This document shows positions 38,627-48,110 of a stretch of 64,000 bases of DNA, in pieces. The notes under the pieces are model-generated. The model did not search any database. It was not told the origin of the DNA and worked only from the letters and a program-made list of their open reading frames with translations. Each line of letters starts with the position of its first letter. Positions within the stretch are counted from its first letter, which is position 1. Position numbers and translations under genes: made by a program. Origin of the DNA: Rariglobus hedericola (GTDB taxonomy: Bacteria; Verrucomicrobiota; Verrucomicrobiia; Opitutales; Opitutaceae); the NCBI RefSeq assembly GCF_007559335.1, contig NZ_VMBG01000001.1, forward strand, positions 1,302,001-1,366,000. Direction: 5' to 3'.

Positions 38627-40300
38627 TTAGTCCTTCTTGTCCGAGGCGGCATCGAGGATGTCGCCGAGGTTCATCATGTCGCCCGAGCTGTCGCGGTTGA
38701 GGGCCTCGAAGGAGGCGGTCTCGGCGGCGAGCTGCTGCTCGGAGTAGTTGGCGGCCTTGACGGAGAGGCCGAGGCGGCGCTCTTCGCGGTCGATCTTGAT
38801 CACGCGGGCGGTGATTTCCTGGCCGGGCTTGAGCACGTCCTTCACCTTCTCGATGCGCTCCTCGCTGATCTGCGAGATGTGCACGAGACCGTCGATACCG
38901 TCCTTGAGCTCCACGAAGGCGCCGAAGGAGGTGATCTTCGAGACAACGCCGGTGACGACGTCGCCGATCTTGAAGAAGGCGTCGATGTCGGTCCAAGGAT
39001 CGACCGCGAGCTGCTTGACGCCGAGGCTGATGCGCTGCTGGGAAGCATCGACATCGAGAACGATGGCTTCGACTTCGTCGCCCTTCTTGAGGATTTCGGT
39101 CGGGTGGTTGACCTTGCGGGTCCAGCTGAGGTCGGACACGTGGACCATACCGTCGATACCTTCCTCGAGTTCGATGAAGGCGCCGTAGGTGGTCATGTTG
39201 CGAACCTTGCCGCGGACGCGAGCGCCGATCGGGTAGTTGTGGCGGGCCATGTCCCACGGATTGGGCTCGAGCTGGCGGAGGCCGAGGGAGATCTTCTGGT
39301 CTTCCTTCTGGATACCGAGGACAACCGCATCCAATTCCTGGCCGACTTTGAGGAGCTCGGAGGGCTTGGTGATGCGCTTGGTCCAGGACATCTCGGTGAT
39401 GTGCACGAGACCTTCGACGCCGGGCTCGATCTCGATGAACGCGCCGTAGGGAACGAGGTTGACGACTTTGCCGTGAACCTTCGCGCCGACGGGGAACTTG
39501 TGCTCGATCTCGTCCCAAGGATTCTTGGTGGTCTGCTTGAGACCAAGGGAAACGCGCTCTTTCTCGCGGTTCACTTCGATGATCATGACGTTGATCTCTT
39601 CACCCTGCTTGAGGATCTCGCTCGGGTGAGCGATACGGCCCCAGGACATGTCGGTGATGTGGAGGAGACCGTCCATGCCGTCGAGGTCGATGAACGCACC
39701 GAAGTCGGTGATGTTCTTGACGACGCCCTTGCGGACTTGGCCGGGCTGGATGGAGTCGAGGAGGTTCTTGCGCTTGTTGGTGCGCTGTTCCTCGATCAGT
39801 TCGCGACGGGAAAGAACGATGTTCTTACGGTCGAGATTGATCTTGAGGACCTTGAAATCGTAGGTCTGGCCGACGTATTGATCGAGGTTCTTCGGGGGCT
39901 GGATGTCGATGTGCGAAGCGGGCAGGAAGGAATCGACGCCGATCGAAACGATCAGGCCGCCCTTGACCTTGGCCTTGACGCGACCCGCGGCGATGGAGCC
40001 CTCGGGGAACTTGGTGAGAATGTTATCCCAGTTCTTCTTTTGCTCGGCCTTGTCGAAGGAGAGGACCGGCGCGCCGGACTTGTCTTCGAGCTTCTCGACG
40101 TAGACGTCGATGGAGGAGCCGATCTGGAGATCACCGATATCGATGAACTCGTTGGCGGGGATGACGCCTTCGGATTTGCCACCGATGTCGACGACAACGT
40201 CGTTCTGACGGATTTCGGTGATCGTGGCGGTGACGATTGCGCCCTCTTTCAGCTTATCAAAGCCGGACGAGGCGAGCAGGTCTTGCATTATGGAACTCAT
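38627..40300 (-). CDS. rpsA: 30S ribosomal protein S1
   Basis: The mRNA-binding ribosomal protein S1, 557 residues, built from six S1 (OB-fold) domains starting at about residues 17, 101, 187, 274, 359 and 447. The last four are most regular and share the pattern GxVxxxxxxGAFxxLxxGxxGLxHxSxxS. The start at 40300 gives MSSIMQDLL; the internal Met5 is an alternative. Six domains is the gammaproteobacterial-type full complement. It is monocistronic with its own terminator. Confidence 0.97.
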   Translation of the reverse strand: MSSIMQDLLASSGFDKLKEGAIVTATITEIRQNDVVVDIGGKSEGVIPANEFIDIGDLQIGSSIDVYVEKLEDKSGAPVLSFDKAEQKKNWDNILTKFPEGSIAAGRVKAKVKGGLIVSIGVDSFLPASHIDIQPPKNLDQYVGQTYDFKVLKINLDRKNIVLSRRELIEEQRTNKRKNLLDSIQPGQVRKGVVKNITDFGAFIDLDGMDGLLHITDMSWGRIAHPSEILKQGEEINVMIIEVNREKERVSLGLKQTTKNPWDEIEHKFPVGAKVHGKVVNLVPYGAFIEIEPGVEGLVHITEMSWTKRITKPSELLKVGQELDAVVLGIQKEDQKISLGLRQLEPNPWDMARHNYPIGARVRGKVRNMTTYGAFIELEEGIDGMVHVSDLSWTRKVNHPTEILKKGDEVEAIVLDVDASQQRISLGVKQLAVDPWTDIDAFFKIGDVVTGVVSKITSFGAFVELKDGIDGLVHISQISEERIEKVKDVLKPGQEITARVIKIDREERRLGLSVKAANYSEQQLAAETASFEALNRDSSGDMMNLGDILDAASDKKD

Positions 40301-40480
40301 GTGAACAGATCGAAAAAACGTCGCGTGCTCCGAAGCGCCGGCTTTCCGAGATGACGCCGGTAAAAGCGCCGTGGGTTGATGGTTATACTGACAAAGAGGG
40401 CCGATGGGAGCGTCGCGACGACACCGGCCTGAACCTGAAAAATGCCGCGAACGGTCAGAATCGCTGATTTACGAGGGAAA

Positions 40481-40505
40481 CGGCAAGGGCAAACTTGCCC
40501 TGCCG
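40481..40505. other. GC-rich hairpin between rpsA and the lipoprotein gene
   Basis: CGGC-A-AGGGCAA pairs with TTGCCCTGCCG across a short loop, with one bulged base and no T tract. The rest of the 229-base gap (40301-40529) shows nothing I can name; a TATAAC at 40388-40383 on the minus strand is a weak -10 candidate for rpsA. Confidence 0.4.
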
Positions 40506-40529
40506 CCACTGCCGCCGGCCCTAGGGCGA

Positions 40530-41009
40530 TCAACGCACTAACTGGCTGCTCATCCCAGCCCAGAACGACTCATACAACGGATGGTCGCGCAAACTGGTTT
40601 CAGTCCCCTGCCCTGCGCCTTTATTGAAATCATCCTCCACGACTTCCGTAAAAAGCACTCCGACCTCGATGCTGCCATCCGCCGTGGTTTCCAACCGCAC
40701 CTTGATGGTGCGCTGGCGCGTGCCACGGAGAGCGGCATCACTGGCCAGACCGGAAACGCCTTCGATCACACCTTGCGCGGCGCCCGAACGGGTGATCCGA
40801 AAACCAAGTTGACCCGCCGTAGCAACCGCCGCGTCAAAAACCGCCCTCGATTCGCCGGTGAACACGCGCACTTTGTAGCTGGGCCCGGAGAATTTTTCGC
40901 GCACGCCCGCACCGAAGTCGTTGCGAACGGACTCACAGCCCGTGAATCCCAGACAGGTCACGGCAAGCAAAACACCCGCCGCCCCACGTATGTGTGCGAT
41001 GATGCTCAC
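40530..41009 (-). CDS. Small lipoprotein, DUF3568-like shape
   Basis: The GTG at 41009 (159 residues) overlaps the stop codon of aguA as GTGA and is preferred over the upstream in-frame ATG at 41069. The first 25 residues form a lipoprotein signal with lipobox LGFTGC, and the mature protein starts CESVRNDFG. The body (FTGESRAVFDAAVATAGQLGF, split; VRLETTADGSIEVGVLFTEVVED) resembles small periplasmic lipoproteins of the YceK/DUF3568 type with an alternating beta-alpha pattern. It may be co-transcribed with aguA-aguB, but no functional link is obvious. Confidence 0.7.
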   Translation of the reverse strand: MSIIAHIRGAAGVLLAVTCLGFTGCESVRNDFGAGVREKFSGPSYKVRVFTGESRAVFDAAVATAGQLGFRITRSGAAQGVIEGVSGLASDAALRGTRQRTIKVRLETTADGSIEVGVLFTEVVEDDFNKGAGQGTETSLRDHPLYESFWAGMSSQLVR

Positions 41010-42058
41010 GCGGGTTGCTGCTGAGAGATGCAATGCAGTGTGCCCAGACCCCAGATAAGCTCGTAACAATCAATCGGGATGACCTCACGTCCGGGGAAAC
41101 ACGATGCAATGATGGCATTGGCCTCGGCGTCGCGTTTCTTCTGACGGAAATTCGGCACGAGCACCGCGCCATTGATGATGAGGAAATTCGCGTAGCTCGC
41201 CGGCACCGGCTGGCCTTGGAATGCGAAGGGCTTCGGCATCGGCAATTCAACGATGTCGAACTTCTTGCCCTTCGGCGTGCGGAAGGCTTTCAGGCGCTCC
41301 AGATTTTCTGCGAGGATTTTGTGGTTCGGATCACGCTTGTTCGACTCTACCACGGTGATGAAACCGTCGGCTTTGTAGAAGCGCGTGATGTCGTCGATGT
41401 GGCCGTCGGTGTCATCACCGATGATGCCATCGCCCACCCAGAGAACTTGGGTAACACCGAGGTAATCCTTGAGGTTCTGCTCGATCTGCTCGCGCGTCAG
41501 ATGAGGATTCCGGTTCTTGTTGAGCAGGCACTGTTCACTGGTGAGCAGCAGTCCCTCGCCGTTCACCTCGATGGAGCCGCCTTCGAGGACCATGTCGTTT
41601 TCGAAGCGACGCAGTTTGAGTTTTTTGGCGACGAGCGGAGGGATCGTGTTGTCGAGGTCATAAGGCGGGTATTTCCCACCCCACGCAGTGTGCACCCAAT
41701 CGGTTACGGCGATCTCGCCGGACTTCTGGTTTTTAACGAAGATAGGGCCGTGATCGCGGCACCACGCATCGTTGGTCGGATGATCGTAGAGCGTGACCTT
41801 CGTCAAGTCCGCGCCGGCCTTGGTGATGAGCGACCACGCGCGTTTTTGAAGCGGCGCGCCGATGTTGATGCGCACTTCTTGGAAGCGGCTGATCTGCGCG
41901 ACAATCTTAGCGAACACGTAGGGAATCGCGCGAAACTGGCCCGGCCACGAAGCACGCTTGTGCGGCCACGAAAGCCAGATGGCGGTCTGCGGAGCCCACT
42001 CGGCGGGCATGCGAAAACCAAGTTTCGCCGGAGTCTCCTTCAATTTTTTAGCGGCCAT
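41006..42058 (-). CDS. aguA: Agmatine deiminase
   Basis: Converts agmatine to N-carbamoylputrescine in putrescine synthesis; guanidine-modifying (pentein) fold. The 350 residues include the substrate-binding ESWPH-type segment (here WLSWPHKRASWPG), NDAWCRDHGPIF, DDTDGHIDD and the catalytic cysteine in GTLHCISQQ near the C-terminus. It starts 2 bases after aguB ends, forming a two-gene unit for the agmatine route to putrescine. Confidence 0.96.
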   Translation of the reverse strand: MAAKKLKETPAKLGFRMPAEWAPQTAIWLSWPHKRASWPGQFRAIPYVFAKIVAQISRFQEVRINIGAPLQKRAWSLITKAGADLTKVTLYDHPTNDAWCRDHGPIFVKNQKSGEIAVTDWVHTAWGGKYPPYDLDNTIPPLVAKKLKLRRFENDMVLEGGSIEVNGEGLLLTSEQCLLNKNRNPHLTREQIEQNLKDYLGVTQVLWVGDGIIGDDTDGHIDDITRFYKADGFITVVESNKRDPNHKILAENLERLKAFRTPKGKKFDIVELPMPKPFAFQGQPVPASYANFLIINGAVLVPNFRQKKRDAEANAIIASCFPGREVIPIDCYELIWGLGTLHCISQQQPA

Positions 42059-42060
42059 GC

Positions 42061-42954
<894 letters not shown>

Positions 42955-42981
42955 GGTCGTGGTCGGAGAAAAAACGGACGC

Positions 42982-43866
42982 TTAATAAACGACTTTGTTC
43001 AGAGGATATTCCACGATGCCTTCGGCACCGAGTTCCTTGAGCTGGGGAATAATTTCGCGGACAACACTCTCGTCGATGATCGTCTCGACGGCAACCCACT
43101 CGGGCGAGCTGAGCGGAGACACCGTGGGATTACGCAGCGAAGGCAGCGCCTTGAGCAATGCATCGAGCGACGACTTGGGAAGGTTAAGCTTAAGGCCGAC
43201 TTTGCTGCCGGCTTCGAGCGCGCCGCGCAGGAGAAGCGCGATGGTCTCGATCTTCTTGCGCTTCGCCGGATTCGCCCAGCTGGCCTTGTTGGCGATCAGC
43301 TTGGTGTTGGTATAAAGGAGCGTATCAACAATACGAAGTTTGTTCGCGCGCAGCGACGAGCCGGTCTCGGTAATATCCACGATCGCATCGACGAGATCGG
43401 GCACCTTGACTTCGGTAGCGCCCCAGGAGAACTCGATGTCGGCGACGACGCCCTTGTCGGCGAAGAAGCGCTTGGTCGTGTTCATCAGCTCGGTGGCGAT
43501 GCGCTTGCCGGCGAGATCCTTGATGGTCTGCACGGGAGACGACTCGGGCACGCAGAGAACCCAGCGTGATTTCAAGGTCGAGGCTTTGCTGTAAACCAAG
43601 TCGCAAACCTCAACGACGTCGGAGTTGTTTTCCAACACCCAGTCGTGGCCGGTGAGGCCGCAGTCGAAGAACCCGTGCTCGACATAGCGACTCACTTCCT
43701 GGGCACGCACGAAGCGGCCATCAAGTTCCGGGTCGTCAATCGACGGCTTATAAGAGCGGGAACTCGTCGTTATTTTCCAACCCGCTTTTGCAAACAGGTT
43801 TTTAGTGGATTCCTCGAGGCTGCCCTTCGGCAGTCCGAGCATAAGCAAGGGAGCATTTGCAGACAC
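42982..43866 (-). CDS. hisG: ATP phosphoribosyltransferase, long form
   Basis: First enzyme of histidine synthesis, using ATP and PRPP. I chose the GTG at 43866 (294 residues), since the following [15 protein letters not shown] is the family N-terminus; an ATG at 43842 and a longer start at 43995 also exist. The long form is recognised by the C-terminal ~75-residue histidine-binding ACT-like domain, so HisZ is not required. The PRPP-binding segment [17 protein letters not shown] is clear. It is isolated from other his genes, which lie elsewhere. Confidence 0.92.
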   Translation of the reverse strand: MSANAPLLMLGLPKGSLEESTKNLFAKAGWKITTSSRSYKPSIDDPELDGRFVRAQEVSRYVEHGFFDCGLTGHDWVLENNSDVVEVCDLVYSKASTLKSRWVLCVPESSPVQTIKDLAGKRIATELMNTTKRFFADKGVVADIEFSWGATEVKVPDLVDAIVDITETGSSLRANKLRIVDTLLYTNTKLIANKASWANPAKRKKIETIALLLRGALEAGSKVGLKLNLPKSSLDALLKALPSLRNPTVSPLSSPEWVAVETIIDESVVREIIPQLKELGAEGIVEYPLNKVVY

Positions 43867-44016
43867 GCGGCCAAGGGACACGCCGACGAAAGGCCCTTCA
43901 AGTTTATTCGCGACCGACACGGAACTGACACGAACACCACGTTTCTTTTGACATCGGTAGTTGAATTGTAAAAAACCTCTCCAGTCTCCTTCCACACGTT
44001 TACTTTATCTCCTCAC

Positions 44017-44757
44017 ATGCGCGCCGAACCCAAGCCTCTCATTCTCGTCATCGAGGACGAAGAAGAACTGGCTAAACTGATCTGCCTGCATCTGGAAGAA
44101 GCCGGGATGCAAACCCAGGTTTACAACCGTTGCGCCCTCGCCCTTCGGTTCCTTAAAAAGAATTTCGCAAACCTTCTGCTACTCGACGTCAACCTCCCCG
44201 ATCAATCGGGCTTTGCGCTCCTCGAAGAACTTAAGTCCAACGACATTAACGTCCCCACGATTTTCCTGACCGGCAACGCCCTTGAGGTAAACAAGGTCCG
44301 CGGCCTCGAACTCGGTGGCGACGACTACATCACCAAGCCGTTCGGTTTCCCCGAACTGGTTGCCCGCATCCGCGCCGTGCTCCGCCGTGCCGAGTCGAAC
44401 ACGGACATGAATCTCACCAAAAATGTGCGCGTGCTCGACGAGCCCTTTGAGTTCTGCGGTGCTCAAATCGTCCCCGTCCGCCTCGAAATTGAATTCGGCA
44501 AAGGCAAAAACGAAAAGATCGGCCGCAAGGAACTCGGTATTCTCGCCTACATTCACGAGAACCGCGGTTCCGTGATCACTCGCAAGGCGCTCATTCATTC
44601 CGTCTGGGGCATCCACGCTGACGTAAAAAGCCGTTCCCTGGATCAATACATCGTCAAGGTGCGCGAATTATTTAAGCGCAACGGCCTCAGCCTCGATGCC
44701 TTTCGCACCGTTCACGGTGTCGGCTACATTCTCGGCACCGACGAGGAATCGAAATAA
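44017..44757 (+). CDS. OmpR/PhoB-type response regulator (orphan)
   Basis: A receiver domain (residues 7-125) with the acidic pocket IEDEEE, the phosphoacceptor aspartate in LLLLDVNLPD and the switch lysine in ITKPFGFPEL. It is followed by a winged-helix DNA-binding domain (about 145-240) ending FRTVHGVGYILG. No histidine kinase lies nearby, so the partner is elsewhere. Its stop codon abuts the stop codon of the convergent membrane-protein gene with no base between, so both transcripts must overlap. The target genes are unknown. Confidence 0.92.
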   Translation: MRAEPKPLILVIEDEEELAKLICLHLEEAGMQTQVYNRCALALRFLKKNFANLLLLDVNLPDQSGFALLEELKSNDINVPTIFLTGNALEVNKVRGLELGGDDYITKPFGFPELVARIRAVLRRAESNTDMNLTKNVRVLDEPFEFCGAQIVPVRLEIEFGKGKNEKIGRKELGILAYIHENRGSVITRKALIHSVWGIHADVKSRSLDQYIVKVRELFKRNGLSLDAFRTVHGVGYILGTDEESK

Positions 44758-47088
44758 TCACTGCGGGTTAGCCTGAATCCCGAGTAAGGCATCGGCTTGC
44801 TCGGCGCCTTCCGGTCCTTGGCTGCGAAACAAAGTCGCGGCATCTCGCACCAGCCGGCCACGTTCGGCAGCCGGCACCCGTTCAATACCCGCGCGGACAA
44901 AGTTAAACGCCTCTTTCACCCGCCCCGAGGCCAGCGCGAGTTCACCTAACCGCAACCACGGTTCCGGTCGCGAGACGTCCGCCGTCATCGCAGCCATAAA
45001 ACTCGCCTCGGCCAGCCGGCGCTCGCCCAACGAAAGCTGATACCTACCGATGCGTTCATGCGCGATGGACACCGGCGCTTCAAAATCGACCGCGAACACC
45101 GCCACCTTGAATCCCAAGGGCGCCAACGGAGTCGGCACGCGATAATTCAACGGACGCAGCCAGACCGGCACTTGATGCCCGTAAAGCAACCGGTAGCCCA
45201 ACGTCGTTCGATCCTCAACCGGCCCGTCTCCACCGCGCAGCGCATAGTTATATTCCGGCAGGAAATCATAACTTGAAATCAGCACCACGTGCGTGATTCC
45301 ACGGGCATAGATCCGCGCGGCGGCATCCGCCTCATCGCGTGCACTCAAAATCTCCGCCGCCGCCAAAAGACCGTCACGATTTTCCCAATACAAGGTGCCG
45401 ACGGTGCGGAGACGCCCGTAATAGCCCACCCCCACCGATGCATTCGGATCACTCAGCACGATGGATTTCTCATTGGCACCGGCTTTCCCCAAAAAGCCGG
45501 CGATGTCCCGATAAAGCAGCTGCATCGTTTCCCCCAGTTGAACATCCCGAACTTGCTCTACGTGCAATCGCTCCCGCGCCAATGTCCACGGCCCGGATAT
45601 AAACAACAGCAAGCCGGCTCCGACTAGAGACCACGTCCATCCCCTCGCTGGATTCCGCATCGAAAAAGTCGCCACCAGAAAGACCGCTAGCACGACCTGC
45701 GGTGCACTTCCCGTCAGTAGCCATCGATTCTGATACAAGCCCAGAAGCAAAGCCAGCAACGCCACGGCACTCGAAAACAATACCATCGCCCGTTCATCCC
45801 TGGACGGTCTTTTCACCACCCAAATGCCCAATAAATTTAGGATGCCCGCCACGATAATCACCTGATCGCCATAAACACCCCACCCTTTTTTTGATGCTTC
45901 CACCCACCACGGTTGAAACTCATGTATCGACTCATGGATACGACCCAGAAACGGATCCAGCGGGCCAAACACCGCCACCCCGCGCCCCCAGATGATTAAC
46001 GGCACCGCCAGCACCGGCGCACTCCATCCCGCTGCACGCACAGCCAGCCACTTCAACGGACGTGCCTCAATCCGCCATTCGATGATCACCGCAATGAGTT
46101 CGCCGGCCGCCCACCACGCCAACGCATAAAGCGGATGATTCACCTCCAGCCGCCAACCGAGCCGGTCAGGAAAGTTTTCCACCAAATAAAAGGCCACGCT
46201 TAACGTCGCGCCGATCCTTCCCCATAAACGCCAAGCGTGTGGCACCGCCGTAAAGCTGCCGGGGGCCTTGCCGCCAAGCATAAGCCCGACCACCAGTCCC
46301 GCTCCACCCGTAAACGCAATCGTCATCACCAATGATGCGGCGCTCACCCACAAACCAATCGCGCCACATATGGCGGATACCACCATAGAACGCATCACAG
46401 TCTTGTTCGTTTTGGGCAGCATAGAAACGTCCATGTGCCCATCAGACGTTCGCCAACCAGCCCCTCCCAACAAAGCACTCAAAACCACGCCCAGCACGGT
46501 CGCACTGATCAAGCCATGATGGTCGCAATAGGCTGGATAAAATGCCGCATAAAACCCGCGGTGCCCAACCAGCGCCAAGGCAGTCCAAGCCCCCGCCACG
46601 TCGCCCCATCGTTGCCAGACCGAAAACGACGCCAGCGTAATCACTATCAGAAAAAAAGGCAGATTCGCCCACAAGGATGCCTCTTCAATCGCGGTTGCCA
46701 ATGGCTCACCCGTAAAGGCTTTCCTCACCCGTCCGCATGCTTCCAGCCAAAGCGCCCAGCCCGAGTTCCAATAAATGGACCGGCCGTCCGGCGCATTATC
46801 AATCTCAGTGGTGCGTAATCTCCACGCACCGGTTTCGGCCAGCCCCAGTGCATGGCGAACCCATACTTGTCCGTCGGGTGCGATCGCTTGGGGAACTCGC
46901 TTCAAGGGCGTCTCCAGCACTTCGTCCGTGAAGCGCGTAGCCGTGACCCGATCCAGATAGCGCTCCACCGCAACCGCGTGCCAGGTTGCAAAGCTCGCTG
47001 CGAGCAACCAGCCGCACAACCAGAGCCAAAATCCACGGTAATCCGCACACGCAGGCATCTTTGATGGAGAGCAAGGTTCGGACTTCAT
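44758..47088 (-). CDS. Large membrane protein, STT3/GT-C glycosyltransferase-like with TPR-like tail
   Basis: The 776-residue product has about ten to twelve hydrophobic helices in residues 20-500. The N-terminal loop contains EIDNAPDGR and NSGWALWLEA, and a later loop holds YPAYCDHHGL, resembling the acidic and DHH-type active-site loops of oligosaccharyltransferases (STT3/PglB). The soluble C-terminal region includes LYWENRDGLLAAAEILSA and ends in TPR-like helices (GRYQLSLGERRLAEASFMAA, split). GT-C enzymes transfer sugars from lipid-linked donors; the acceptor is unknown. The assignment rests on motifs and topology, so it is moderate. Its neighbour on the 5' side is the exonuclease gene. 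Confidence 0.55.
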   Translation of the reverse strand: MKSEPCSPSKMPACADYRGFWLWLCGWLLAASFATWHAVAVERYLDRVTATRFTDEVLETPLKRVPQAIAPDGQVWVRHALGLAETGAWRLRTTEIDNAPDGRSIYWNSGWALWLEACGRVRKAFTGEPLATAIEEASLWANLPFFLIVITLASFSVWQRWGDVAGAWTALALVGHRGFYAAFYPAYCDHHGLISATVLGVVLSALLGGAGWRTSDGHMDVSMLPKTNKTVMRSMVVSAICGAIGLWVSAASLVMTIAFTGGAGLVVGLMLGGKAPGSFTAVPHAWRLWGRIGATLSVAFYLVENFPDRLGWRLEVNHPLYALAWWAAGELIAVIIEWRIEARPLKWLAVRAAGWSAPVLAVPLIIWGRGVAVFGPLDPFLGRIHESIHEFQPWWVEASKKGWGVYGDQVIIVAGILNLLGIWVVKRPSRDERAMVLFSSAVALLALLLGLYQNRWLLTGSAPQVVLAVFLVATFSMRNPARGWTWSLVGAGLLLFISGPWTLARERLHVEQVRDVQLGETMQLLYRDIAGFLGKAGANEKSIVLSDPNASVGVGYYGRLRTVGTLYWENRDGLLAAAEILSARDEADAAARIYARGITHVVLISSYDFLPEYNYALRGGDGPVEDRTTLGYRLLYGHQVPVWLRPLNYRVPTPLAPLGFKVAVFAVDFEAPVSIAHERIGRYQLSLGERRLAEASFMAAMTADVSRPEPWLRLGELALASGRVKEAFNFVRAGIERVPAAERGRLVRDAATLFRSQGPEGAEQADALLGIQANPQ

Positions 47089-47112
47089 ACAGACAACAAC
47101 CGCATGGAACTT

Positions 47113-47997
47113 TTAGAACAAAAACTCCGGCTGCCCATAGCGGGTGCGCGCTTCATTGAGACTGCCCTTCATCTCAAATCCCTCCAGCAAAACGAACAGC
47201 TGCTCCGGATTACTCTTCGGTTTTTCCGCCACGATCGTTGGGAGCGACAGATTGAGCGTCGTTAATTTTAAGTTGCGGCGTAGGTCGTCAGCACGATCCC
47301 GCACGGCGTCACGGAACCGTTCGGGAACGATCTCCGCTGCATTCGCAATGACACCTTCAATGTCGCGATATTGCTGCAGCCACTTTACCGCCGTCTTGGG
47401 TCCGACACCCGAGATGCCGGGAATGTTATCCGAACTGTCGCCCACCAATGCCAGGTAGTCCGCGATTTGTTCGGGCGGCACTCCGAACTTTTCGACCACT
47501 CCGGCCTCATCGCGGAATCGCCAGCCGAGCTTGGGATTCGCCGAAGGCGGCGGCAGCAGTATTTTGATCCGCTCGTTCACGACCTGCGCGAAGTCCTTGT
47601 CTGAACTTACAATCAACACGTCGTGTCCCTCTTTGGCTAATGCGACCGCTTGTGCAGCGAGCAAGTCATCGCTTTCGACTCCATGAATCTCGACTCCGAC
47701 ATGCCCCATGGCACGAGTGAGTGCCTTGATCGGCTCGATCTGCTTGCTCAAGGCTTCTGGCATTTCCTCACGCTGCGCTTTGTATTCCGGCAGTAAAACT
47801 AAGCGGTCCTGCGATCCGCCAAGATCGAAAAAAACCAGCGTTCCATCCGGTTTCTCTTGATCCTCCAGCTTCCAGAGCGACTTGACCCAGCCATGCAAGG
47901 CATTGGTCGGAAATCCATCTGCACGCGTTAATTCAGGCACCGCGTGAAAGCAGCGGTAGGCCAGATTAAACCCGTCGATAAGTAGCCATTTAGACAT
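47113..47997 (-). CDS. 5'-3' exonuclease (Pol I exonuclease-domain family)
   Basis: A stand-alone 5' nuclease of 294 residues, comparable to the N-terminal domain of DNA polymerase I or ExoIX. The start at 47997 gives MSKWLLIDGFNLAYRCFHAV. The metal-binding acidic residues are in VESDDLLAAQA and VSSDKDFAQVV, and the helix-hairpin-helix segment reads DSSDNIPGISGVGPKTAVKWL (split at the middle for description). It probably removes RNA primers or flaps. Confidence 0.93.
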   Translation of the reverse strand: MSKWLLIDGFNLAYRCFHAVPELTRADGFPTNALHGWVKSLWKLEDQEKPDGTLVFFDLGGSQDRLVLLPEYKAQREEMPEALSKQIEPIKALTRAMGHVGVEIHGVESDDLLAAQAVALAKEGHDVLIVSSDKDFAQVVNERIKILLPPPSANPKLGWRFRDEAGVVEKFGVPPEQIADYLALVGDSSDNIPGISGVGPKTAVKWLQQYRDIEGVIANAAEIVPERFRDAVRDRADDLRRNLKLTTLNLSLPTIVAEKPKSNPEQLFVLLEGFEMKGSLNEARTRYGQPEFLF

Positions 47998-48044
47998 AAA
48001 AAAACCAAGAGCCACGCACTCCATCATGGCAAAGGCAAAGGCTC

Positions 48045-48082
48045 AAAAAAATCGCCGCCACCCTCTCGGGTGACGGCGATTT
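48045..48082 (-). terminator. Intrinsic terminator of the pilus operon
   Basis: On the minus strand a 15-bp stem with one mismatch (48049-48063 pairs with 48068-48082) and a TCTC loop precedes a T run, 29 bases after the secretin stop codon. Confidence 0.9.
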
Positions 48083-48110
48083 GGCCTGATGGAATCCGTC
48101 CGGAGAGGAA

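Noticed and set aside
38879-40354. Plus-strand open frame of about 490 codons opposite rpsA
   Set aside because: It mirrors the repeated S1 domains and has no independent features.
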